Assembly (NCBI GenBank): GCA_017419895.1
Contig: JAFOKI010000102.1
Location: 1-8,915 of the forward strand
Length of the DNA stretch: 8,915 nucleotides
Reading direction: 5' to 3'
From: Eubacterium sp.
Lineage (GTDB): Bacteria > Bacillota > Clostridia > Peptostreptococcales > Anaerovoracaceae
Shown here: positions 1-5,295 of the stretch, piece by piece
Layout: the number at the start of each line of letters is the position of its first letter
How positions within the stretch are numbered: the stretch's first letter is position 1
Position numbers and translations under genes: made by a program
Notes under the pieces: model-generated
Database searches by the model: none
Seen by the model: only the letters and a program-made list of their open reading frames with translations
Told to the model about the DNA's origin: nothing

Positions 1-1432
1 CGACGAGAGCGTCTGTTACTTCCGGAACATCCCACGGATAACCGGAGTCTTTAGTGAATACATAGAAGAGGATGTCGGCGTCGGCCCATTCGAAGTTACG
101 CGAACCCATGTCGAAAACATCGTCTTTCATGAGCTGTTTGATGTAAGCGGCTTCGTATTCTCGGATCTGGGCGTCTACACCGATTGCCTTGAACTGGCTC
201 TGGAGAACAGAACCGGAAGCCTTGAGGGAAGCCCTGTCGGAAGGCAGGAGCATTTCGAATGAAAGCGGAGTGCCGTCCTTTTCAACGATTCCGTCGCCGT
301 CTGTATCTTCCCAACCGGCGTCTTTCAGGATCTGCTTAGCCTTTTCGGGATCATACGCGAATTTCTGGGCGAGTTTAGCTTCTTCCTCTGCGCTGTAACC
401 GGCCTGAGCAGCTGAGATGAATCCATAGAGCGGAGTTACGACTCCGTCGAGGTTATCTACGAGCTCGTCACGGTTGACAGCATAAGTGAGTGCCTCACGA
501 ACTGCCTGGTCGGCGAGGAGACCTTTTCCGGTCTGGAGATTCAGATAGGAGCATCCAGGCTGGAGATATGTATAAACAGATACGTCCGGATTTGCCTCGA
601 GGTCGGCAAGGCTCGTTGTCGGTACGTCGTAGATGATGTCTACATCGCCGCTCTCGAGCTCGCTTACGCGCGTGAACTCATCGGGGATGAATCTGACGAT
701 GACTGTGTCAAAGTTCATGATACCGCTGTTCTTGACATGGGGGTTGTTGGTGTGGAAGTACTCGTTTCTCTTGAGCACTACCTGTGAACCCTGTTCCCAC
801 TCTTCTACATAGAAAGGTCCGATGGAAACCGGTTTGCGGTTGAATTCCTCATCACCGACCTGGTCAAGATAGTTGATGTCGAGGATACCATTGTAGATAC
901 TTCCGAGCGAGCACCACATATAAGGAGCGGGTCCCGTAAGGTTGTAACGGACTGTCGTGTCGTTTACGACTTCGACGCTTTCGACCGCGTCCAGGTCACT
1001 TGCGTATTCGCTGACCTGAAGATAACGTTCGGTCGATGCTTTGAGTGCTTCCGCGTTGAGCGGGTCGCCGTTGCTGAATTTCGCGTCCGCAGGAAGAACG
1101 AATTCAATGTATTCGTCCGTTACTGTATAGGACTCAGCTACGGAAGGAAGGATCTCGGAAAGGTCTTCGCTGAATACTACGAGCGGCTCATAGATGAGTT
1201 CGTGTACCATGTTCGTCCAGCCGATCTGCTGAACGTCAAGACCTTCTACTTCGTCCTGGATGGCGATCACGAGAGTACCGCCGTCACCGGCTGCTGCCGA
1301 CGAAGCTGCGCTTCCACTTCCGCTTCCGCTTGAAGCTGCCGGAGCGGATGATCCGCCGGAACATGCTGTCATCGACAAAGCCATTCCGAGGCACATGATC
1401 AAAGCAAGGATGATTGCGCTGATTCTTTTCAT
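1..1432 (-). CDS. ABC transporter solute-binding lipoprotein, family 5 (oligopeptide/dipeptide/nickel type), C-terminus cut by window edge
   Basis: This is the extracytoplasmic receptor of an ABC importer: it would capture a peptide-like or other small solute outside the membrane and hand it to a permease. The frame is open for 477 codons from an ATG at 1432 and runs off the left edge, so only the last few dozen residues of a usual 500-540 residue protein are missing. Residues 1-23 are a lipoprotein signal (MKR, then a hydrophobic stretch ending LSMTA) and C24 is the lipidated cysteine. A Ser/Gly/Ala linker follows at 25-52, then the mature domain starting GGTLVIAIQDEVEGLD. Family 5 hallmarks are the early 'ELIYEPLVVFSEDLSEILPSVAES' type segment, 'FSNGDPLNAEAL', 'KPVSIGPFYVEEW', 'ALTYAVNRDELV' and 'AYDPEKAKQILKDAGW'. 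The start is supported by AGAGG at 1441-1445, 8 bases upstream. Permease and ATPase genes, if linked, lie outside the window to the left. The substrate cannot be assigned. Family assignment is firm. Confidence 0.93.
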   Translation of the reverse strand, partial: MKRISAIILALIMCLGMALSMTACSGGSSAPAASSGSGSGSAASSAAAGDGGTLVIAIQDEVEGLDVQQIGWTNMVHELIYEPLVVFSEDLSEILPSVAESYTVTDEYIEFVLPADAKFSNGDPLNAEALKASTERYLQVSEYASDLDAVESVEVVNDTTVRYNLTGPAPYMWCSLGSIYNGILDINYLDQVGDEEFNRKPVSIGPFYVEEWEQGSQVVLKRNEYFHTNNPHVKNSGIMNFDTVIVRFIPDEFTRVSELESGDVDIIYDVPTTSLADLEANPDVSVYTYLQPGCSYLNLQTGKGLLADQAVREALTYAVNRDELVDNLDGVVTPLYGFISAAQAGYSAEEEAKLAQKFAYDPEKAKQILKDAGWEDTDGDGIVEKDGTPLSFEMLLPSDRASLKASGSVLQSQFKAIGVDAQIREYEAAYIKQLMKDDVFDMGSRNFEWADADILFYVFTKDSGYPWDVPEVTDALV

Positions 1433-1500
1433 TTTTATAACCTCTATTTCCTTTTCTCTTGCGCGTTATTGCGCATCCACTAATGAATAATAACACTCAA

Positions 1501-1529
1501 AGTTTACATGAAGAATATGCAAATTGCAA
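1501..1529 (-). promoter_or_regulatory. Candidate sigma-A type promoter for the solute-binding protein gene
   Basis: On the minus strand TTGCAA (1524-1529) and TAAACT (1501-1506) are separated by 17 bases; each matches the consensus at 4 of 6 positions. Transcription would begin near 1494, giving a leader of about 62 bases. The region is strongly AT-rich and lies downstream of a terminator, so a promoter is expected here, but the exact hexamers are a weak inference. The leader also holds a small inverted repeat, TGCGC/GCGCA, at 1460-1464 and 1471-1475. Confidence 0.35.
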
Positions 1530-1571
1530 TAGTTTCAGGTAAAAATATGCACAAAAACGACAAAATATGCA
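1514..1571 (-). repeat. Three direct copies of TGCATATT upstream of the solute-binding protein gene
   Basis: TGCATATT occurs on the minus strand at 1564-1571, 1544-1551 and 1514-1521. The copies are 20 and 30 bases apart, close to two and three turns of the helix. The last copy falls in the spacer of the candidate promoter and the others lie just upstream. This layout would suit a regulator binding on one face of the DNA. The region is AT-rich, so some repetition is expected by chance; the exact 8-base identity and the spacing are what make it notable. Confidence 0.4.
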
Positions 1572-1590
1572 TGAATAATTTGTGTTTTGG

Positions 1591-1620
1591 CAATAAAAGA
1601 GCCGCGGCTGCCCGCGGCTC
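1591..1620 (-). terminator. Intrinsic terminator after the 2-hydroxyacid dehydrogenase
   Basis: A perfect 9-bp GC-rich stem (1599-1607 with 1612-1620) closes a 4-base loop and is followed on the minus strand by TTTTATTG (1598-1591). It lies 55 bases past the dehydrogenase stop and should end that transcript before the promoter of the next gene. The plus strand also shows T-runs after the stem (1625-1638), so it could act in both directions, though no plus-strand gene is seen. Confidence 0.8.
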
Positions 1621-1638
1621 ACGGCTTTTTTGTTTTTT

Positions 1639-1654
1639 CCGCCCCAAGGGGCGG
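1639..1654. other. Short GC-rich hairpin between the dehydrogenase stop and its terminator
   Basis: CCGCCCC and GGGGCGG face each other across AA, forming a 16-base palindrome. As RNA it would be a 6-bp stem with a 4-base loop. On the minus strand it is followed by A-runs, so it is not itself a terminator in that direction. It may stabilise the mRNA 3' end or add to the terminator at 1591-1620. Confidence 0.55.
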
Positions 1655-1674
1655 TTTTGATAATCCTGAGCGTC

Positions 1675-2640
1675 TTACTTGTTTACGACGTTCTGCGGTG
1701 TGCCTGCCATCCAGGCCTTGATGTTTTCGACTGTCGTATCCATGATGCGCTGACGGCTTTCCTTAGCGCCCCATGCCATATGCGGAGTAATGATGCAGTT
1801 CGGGCAATCAAGCAGCGGGTTGTCGCTGTGGATCGGCTCTGTGGAAACAACGTCCAGACCTGCAGCATAAACTTTTCCGGATTTCAGAGCATCGGCGAGG
1901 TCCTGATCGACTACCATCTGGCCACGGCTGTCATTGATAATGATAACGCCGTCTTTCATCTTGTCGATGTTTTCCTTGCAGACGATGTTCGTGTTGGACG
2001 GAAGCAGCGGCTGGTGGATAACAAATACGTCAGCTTCTTTGAATACTGTTTCGAGGTCAACATATTCAGCAACAGCTTTGCCTCTCTCTGTCTCCCACGG
2101 GTCGCAGGCAAGAATTCTCATGCCCATAGCTTTTGCGATCTCAGCAGTATGGATACCGATGTTGCCCATTCCGAGAAGACCCATTGTCTTTCCTTCGAGG
2201 CAGATCAGCGGATAATCCCAGTAGCAGAAATCGGGGCAAGCTGCCCATTTGCCATCTTTGACCGTCTTGTCGTGGTGACCGATGCGGTGGCAGATCTCGA
2301 GCAGCAGCGCGATAGCGAACTGGCTGACGGCATATGTTCCGTATACAGGAACGTTGCAGACCGGGATGCCTTTTTCCTTACAATAAGCGATATCGATATT
2401 ATTGAAGCCTGTAGCGATCTCAACTATGAGTTTGATGTTCGGGCAGGCATCGATGACCTCTTTCGTGATCGGAGTTTTGTTCGGCATAACGATCTCGGCG
2501 TCGCCGATGCGCTCGATGATTTCGGCCGGATTGTCTTTGTCAGTACGGTCGTAGTAAATAAATTCACCAAGTGCTTCAACATCAGCCCAGGACAGATCGC
2601 CCGGATTTTCGGTGTAGCCGTCTAAGCATACGATTTTCAT
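1675..2640 (-). CDS. D-isomer-specific 2-hydroxyacid dehydrogenase (glycerate dehydrogenase / hydroxypyruvate reductase-like)
   Basis: This is a cytosolic NAD(P)-linked enzyme that interconverts a 2-oxoacid and a D-2-hydroxyacid; hydroxypyruvate/D-glycerate is the most likely pair by family resemblance. It has 321 residues, a normal length. The catalytic domain (about 1-100 and 290-321) surrounds a Rossmann domain with GMGNIG at 157-162. D180 at the end of the second strand favours NAD over NADP. The catalytic triad is R239 (DSRG), E268 (LDVVSTEP) and H287 (PHMAW). ATGFNNID at 77-84 and the PHMAW ending fit the glycerate dehydrogenase branch rather than D-lactate dehydrogenase. The start is ATG 2640, set by AAGGAGGAG at 2647-2655. 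The frame stays open upstream, but that sequence is a structured leader and not protein-like. The neighbours do not fix the substrate. Family is certain; exact substrate is inference. Confidence 0.93.
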   Translation of the reverse strand: MKIVCLDGYTENPGDLSWADVEALGEFIYYDRTDKDNPAEIIERIGDAEIVMPNKTPITKEVIDACPNIKLIVEIATGFNNIDIAYCKEKGIPVCNVPVYGTYAVSQFAIALLLEICHRIGHHDKTVKDGKWAACPDFCYWDYPLICLEGKTMGLLGMGNIGIHTAEIAKAMGMRILACDPWETERGKAVAEYVDLETVFKEADVFVIHQPLLPSNTNIVCKENIDKMKDGVIIINDSRGQMVVDQDLADALKSGKVYAAGLDVVSTEPIHSDNPLLDCPNCIITPHMAWGAKESRQRIMDTTVENIKAWMAGTPQNVVNK

Positions 2641-2741
2641 TGGAATCTCCTCCTTTTTAACACTGCTACCGGGATGATCCCGGTTATCGGGGCGTAAGCC
2701 CGTTCCCAATCGAAGTCTGCTGCCGGTAAGCAGCATGGTTA
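2641..2741 (-). promoter_or_regulatory. Structured 5' leader of the dehydrogenase gene, candidate cis-regulatory RNA
   Basis: About 100 bases of predicted untranslated RNA precede the dehydrogenase. Three local hairpins are visible: 2718-2723 with 2730-2735 (6 bp), 2690-2693 with 2698-2701 (GGGC/GCCC, 4-base loop), and 2668-2674 with 2678-2684 (7 bp). A longer-range helix pairs 2723-2733 with 2663-2672 (10 bp, one bulged base). It competes with both the first and third hairpins and closes a junction 8 bases before the Shine-Dalgarno. Mutually exclusive helices of this kind are typical of riboswitches and other leader switches. I could not match it to a known class (glycine, guanidine, ZTP, THF and fluoride were considered). 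The role is inference; the pairings are direct from sequence. Confidence 0.5.
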
Positions 2742-2747
2742 TTTTAT

Positions 2748-2775
2748 ATTATATCACATGAAACGCGGGTGTACA
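2748..2775 (-). promoter_or_regulatory. Extended -10 promoter for the dehydrogenase gene
   Basis: On the minus strand a perfect TATAAT (2748-2753) is preceded by TGA, giving the extended -10 form TGnTATAAT. TGTACA (2770-2775) sits 16 bases upstream and matches the -35 consensus at 4 of 6 positions. Transcription should begin near 2741, just ahead of the structured leader. This is the best promoter in the window. Confidence 0.75.
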
Positions 2776-2800
2776 CACTCCGGGGAGTGATATATCACTC
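2776..2800. promoter_or_regulatory. Perfect 16-base palindrome and overlapping 14-base palindrome, candidate operator
   Basis: GAGTGATATATCACTC (2785-2800) is a perfect palindrome. It shares its GAGTG arm with a second palindrome, CACTCCGGGGAGTG (2776-2789), so the order is CACTC-GAGTG-CACTC. The larger palindrome is centred about 51 bases upstream of the predicted transcription start and just beyond the -35 element, a place suited to an activator or repressor dimer. The core GTGAT-AT-ATCAC loosely resembles Crp/Fnr-type half-sites, but the regulator is unknown. There is no T-run, so it is not a terminator for the upstream amidase gene. Confidence 0.5.
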
Positions 2801-2813
2801 GGCTCGCATGACA

Positions 2814-4115
2814 TCAATCGAACAGATGATACTGGTCCCTTACAAGTTCCCAAAGGCCTTTTTCTTTCAGCTTGGCAACCGGAACGCGCAGCGATATTGT
2901 AACGACGCCCGGAGCTCTTCCGATTTCGATCGCGCCTGTCACGGTGACGCGGTTCATGACTTCCGGTACCGTCATATCGAACAGTTCGCCAGCTCTGGCA
3001 AGGCCGTTATCTATTGCAAGATTGAGATTAGCGCCTGTTCCGATGACGGCGATAGGCGCGGAATCTTCGATACCTACCTGGTTCCACTTGGCAGCTTCTT
3101 TTTCTGCTACTGCTTTTTCGTCGGCCGTGAGCGGCTTGGCGAGATAAGGAACGTCCTCTATCCTCGGAAGGAGAAGCGGTCCGTCTATTCTGAGACCTTT
3201 CAGGACAAAAACCTGAAGCTCGACGACCGCTGATACGTCCGTCGTGTGGCCCGCGATCTCGCCTTCACCCTGCATGGCGTGTACGTCGCCTACGTAGACG
3301 CCGCCGCCCGGTACCTTGACAGGGCAGATGAGGACGGCGCCGGCACGGACTTTGTTGATGTCCATATGGCCGTCTGTCTTGTCCTTGAGAGTCTCCTCTG
3401 TCATTGCGTATTCATGAGGTGCGCCAAGAAGGAAAGCGCCGAAATCTCCGGCGTTGTGGGAATCGGGGAACGGCCTTGCGGGAGTCGTACCGAGCTGTCC
3501 GACAAAGGGTCTGAGCCTTGCGACCATGCCGGGAAGGTCATGGCCCGCTAGTACGAGCACCGGATTCTGTATGGCGTTGTCCGGTGTCTGCATGTATTTT
3601 CTGCCGTCGCGCGCGACTGTCTCAGCCGCAGCCTGATCCAGCGCGATACCGATCTGCTTGTTCTCATCGAACGCCATGGTGTAGCCGTTTGAGAAAACGA
3701 AAGGCGCGCACGGAGCTCCGCATATGCTGCAGCGGACCGCATCCGGACCGATACCTTCGATGTACGTGGGCGGGTTGACCGCGCCGCACTTGGGACATTT
3801 GCCCGCGACAAAGCCATCGCCGTTGGCTCTGTCGGCAAAAGATTTGTCATTTCCGGAAGAAGTAACGTCGGACGTCACCTGGACAGATTCGATCCTGATC
3901 ACGATCGCATCGCCCGGTTCCGCGCCTTCGACATAGACGGGTTTGGAGACCTCGTGGCCGCCCTTGAGCTCCGGCGTCAGCATCGGACCCCAGCAGCCTG
4001 CAGCGGTGTTCACGATGATGCGGCCGCCGTCACGCACCGGACCCAGCATCGGTTCATTTGGATCCAGAAGGGCGTTTGTGTACTCGTTCACGAGTATCGT
4101 CTGTAAAGCACTCAA
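2814..4115 (-). CDS. Acetamidase/formamidase (FmdA/AmdA family) with inserted zinc-ribbon-like segment
   Basis: The family hydrolyses small amides such as formamide or acetamide to ammonium and the acid in the cytosol. The product has 433 residues from a TTG start. Family features are the N-terminal 'DGGRIIVNTAAGCWGPM' and 'EGAEPGDAIVIRIESVQV' segments, 'VLAGHDLPGMVARLRPF', 'SHNAGDFGAFLLGAPHEYAMTEE' and the conserved 'GDVHAMQGEGEIAGHTTDVSA' block (about 276-296), whose His and acidic residues are expected metal or active-site ligands. C107-X2-C110 and C129-X2-C132, with C136 nearby, form a knuckle pair inside the N-terminal half, like the CPxCG ribbons of separate FmdB-type proteins. The start is TTG 4115; the open frame extends 23 codons further up, but that part is the intergenic region. 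The gene lies 75 bases after the L,D-transpeptidase with no terminator between, so co-transcription is possible. Actual substrate is unknown. Confidence 0.93.
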   Translation of the reverse strand: MSALQTILVNEYTNALLDPNEPMLGPVRDGGRIIVNTAAGCWGPMLTPELKGGHEVSKPVYVEGAEPGDAIVIRIESVQVTSDVTSSGNDKSFADRANGDGFVAGKCPKCGAVNPPTYIEGIGPDAVRCSICGAPCAPFVFSNGYTMAFDENKQIGIALDQAAAETVARDGRKYMQTPDNAIQNPVLVLAGHDLPGMVARLRPFVGQLGTTPARPFPDSHNAGDFGAFLLGAPHEYAMTEETLKDKTDGHMDINKVRAGAVLICPVKVPGGGVYVGDVHAMQGEGEIAGHTTDVSAVVELQVFVLKGLRIDGPLLLPRIEDVPYLAKPLTADEKAVAEKEAAKWNQVGIEDSAPIAVIGTGANLNLAIDNGLARAGELFDMTVPEVMNRVTVTGAIEIGRAPGVVTISLRVPVAKLKEKGLWELVRDQYHLFD

Positions 4116-4128
4116 TTTCAATACCTCC
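4113..4128 (-). promoter_or_regulatory. Ribosome binding site and TTG start of the amidase gene
   Basis: AAAGGAGG on the minus strand (GGAGG at 4124-4128) is followed after 8 bases by an in-frame TTG at 4115. The next in-frame TTG upstream (4121) is only 2 bases from the GGAGG and the first in-frame ATG lies beyond it at 4184. The Shine-Dalgarno therefore decides for the unusual TTG start. No in-frame ATG or GTG lies close downstream with a comparable site. Confidence 0.75.
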
Positions 4129-4133
4129 TTTTG

Positions 4134-4139
4134 ATTATA
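4134..4139 (-). promoter_or_regulatory. Possible -10 element for the amidase gene
   Basis: A perfect TATAAT lies on the minus strand in the 75-base gap before the amidase gene. No good -35 is seen at 16-18 bases, and initiation 6-7 bases downstream would fall in the Shine-Dalgarno, leaving a leader of about 12 bases. It may be chance or give a very short leader; read-through from the L,D-transpeptidase gene is the alternative. Confidence 0.25.
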
Positions 4140-4190
4140 GCGTTGATGTTGATACTTAGAATTCCAATACCTTATTCGTGTCAATCGGGA

Positions 4191-5249
4191 TCAGGCGCCG
4201 CCGGTCTGCCCAGTCTCGCCGGAGCCTGTTCCGGGATCTGTCTGTCCGGGTTCTTCTGTACCCGGGCTGTCCGTACTGCCTGTGCCGGGATCGGTCTCCC
4301 CGCCCTGGCCAGGATCGACCGGTTCCTGCGTTTCTTCCTTGGGCGGAGTAGGATCGTAAACCGTGATCTTGCGCCACTTGGATGTGCTTCTTCCCCACGG
4401 GTCGTCAACAAAATATTTAACGCGGTATTTGGCAGCTTTCTTTGTCGACAATTTCTTGACTGTGATCCACTCGCCTTTTTTCTTGCTCCATTTCTGGATT
4501 TTCTTTACCTTTATATATTTGGTCAGATCGTAGAAGGAATTCGGGTCGATGGCTTTGACGCATTTTTTAAGATTGTATTTGGCGCCGATCTTGAGCTTCT
4601 TGGACTTTGTTGTAATGACGGGCTTGGGCATCATCCCGCGGTTCGGATTACCGCTTGCCGGATCGGTCGGATCCCAGGAGTATTTCGATTTGGAGGTGTT
4701 TTTGATGCGTTTGGGTTTCCCGAGCGGGTCTCTTTTTTTGCTTCCGCGGAAAATCGTGATCTTGGTGCCGACCGAGCAGTTGTCGTATACCCATTTCGCG
4801 TCTGCAACAGAAAGCCTGATGCAGCCATGGGACGCGCTCTTGCCGAGGTCGTTGAATGCGGCGGTGCTCTGCATGCTGTTCCTGGGTTCATGGTACCAGA
4901 CGGAGTGGATGAAAATATCGCTCGTCACATGCGCCGTGTACTGCGCGTAGTCGTAACCGGTTTCGGGAAGCCACATAGTGAGCCAGCGGTTTTTGTAGCC
5001 GGTGTAGAACGTGCCGTTGGGCGTCGCCCATTTGCCTGTCGTTCCGCACGTACAAAGCATGGCCCGTACGGGCTTCCATTTTCGCCCGCTATATTTGTAC
5101 GCGGTCATGACGTTGGTCTTCTGGTTGACCTTGAGCCAGTAAGTGCTGGCGTGCGCCAGAGTCACAGACATAGCAAACAAAGCAAGCGCAGCCGCGAGAA
5201 TCACGGCTATCCTGAGTTTTCGTGAAATGAGATGTTTGCAGTTACCCAT
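4191..5249 (-). CDS. Secreted L,D-transpeptidase (YkuD domain) with Ig-like segment and Pro/Gly/Thr/Glu tail
   Basis: This enzyme links peptidoglycan stems through meso-diaminopimelate (3-3 cross-links) or attaches groups to them outside the membrane, using a cysteine nucleophile. It has 352 residues. Residues 1-34 are a signal peptide with a hydrophobic core at about 14-30 and a likely cut after LAHA. The YkuD domain covers about 36-168 and carries H115 (IHSVWY) and the catalytic SHGCIRL motif at 140-146, with C143 as nucleophile. Residues 209-298, from 'KPVITTKSKKLKIGAKYNLKKCVKAIDP' to 'WRKITVYDP', resemble Ig-like DUF5011-type domains and are lysine-rich. The tail 301-352 is low complexity, acidic, and repeats TDPGTGS at 319-325 and 337-343; no LPxTG anchor is seen. 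ATG 5249 is chosen because GGAGG (5255-5259) lies 5 bases upstream; a TTG four codons earlier overlaps that site. It follows alr, which fits cell wall synthesis. Confidence 0.93.
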   Translation of the reverse strand: MGNCKHLISRKLRIAVILAAALALFAMSVTLAHASTYWLKVNQKTNVMTAYKYSGRKWKPVRAMLCTCGTTGKWATPNGTFYTGYKNRWLTMWLPETGYDYAQYTAHVTSDIFIHSVWYHEPRNSMQSTAAFNDLGKSASHGCIRLSVADAKWVYDNCSVGTKITIFRGSKKRDPLGKPKRIKNTSKSKYSWDPTDPASGNPNRGMMPKPVITTKSKKLKIGAKYNLKKCVKAIDPNSFYDLTKYIKVKKIQKWSKKKGEWITVKKLSTKKAAKYRVKYFVDDPWGRSTSKWRKITVYDPTPPKEETQEPVDPGQGGETDPGTGSTDSPGTEEPGQTDPGTGSGETGQTGGA

Positions 5250-5259
5250 GTTTGCCTCC

Positions 5260-5289
5260 AAAAAAGCGGCAGCCGAAACCGGCTGCCGC
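5260..5289 (-). terminator. Intrinsic terminator after alr, abutting the ribosome binding site of the L,D-transpeptidase gene
   Basis: A perfect 10-bp GC-rich stem (5266-5275 with 5280-5289) closes a 4-base loop and is followed on the minus strand by six T residues (5265-5260). It starts 7 bases after the alr stop. The T-run directly touches the GGAGG of the next gene (5255-5259), so no promoter can fit between them. The L,D-transpeptidase must be reached by read-through or by a transcript processed here, unless the hairpin is used as an attenuator. Confidence 0.85.
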
Positions 5290-5295
5290 GCTTTG

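Noticed and set aside
280..320. A DTDGDGIVEKDG stretch in the solute-binding protein that looks like a calcium-binding or dockerin loop.
   Set aside because: Similar sequences are common in family 5 solute-binding proteins, and there is no second copy or other dockerin feature.
1630..2625. A 331-codon open frame on the plus strand opposite the dehydrogenase gene.
   Set aside because: It starts at a TTG in a T-run with no ribosome binding site, its product has no recognisable motif, and the minus-strand frame has a full catalytic triad and Rossmann motif.
2690..2735. The two leader hairpins as a guanidine-II (mini-ykkC) riboswitch.
   Set aside because: That class needs paired hairpins with ACGR loops; here the loops read UUACCG and UUAC in the transcript.
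2641..2736. A 32-residue N-terminal extension of the dehydrogenase from an upstream ATG at 2736.
   Set aside because: The extension is encoded by the palindromic leader, has no Rossmann-family character, and the strong AAGGAGGAG lies between it and the ATG at 2640.
4131..5225. A 364-codon open frame on the plus strand opposite the L,D-transpeptidase gene.
   Set aside because: It is an antisense shadow with a TTG start, no Shine-Dalgarno and no domain; the minus frame has a signal peptide and the SHGCIRL catalytic motif.
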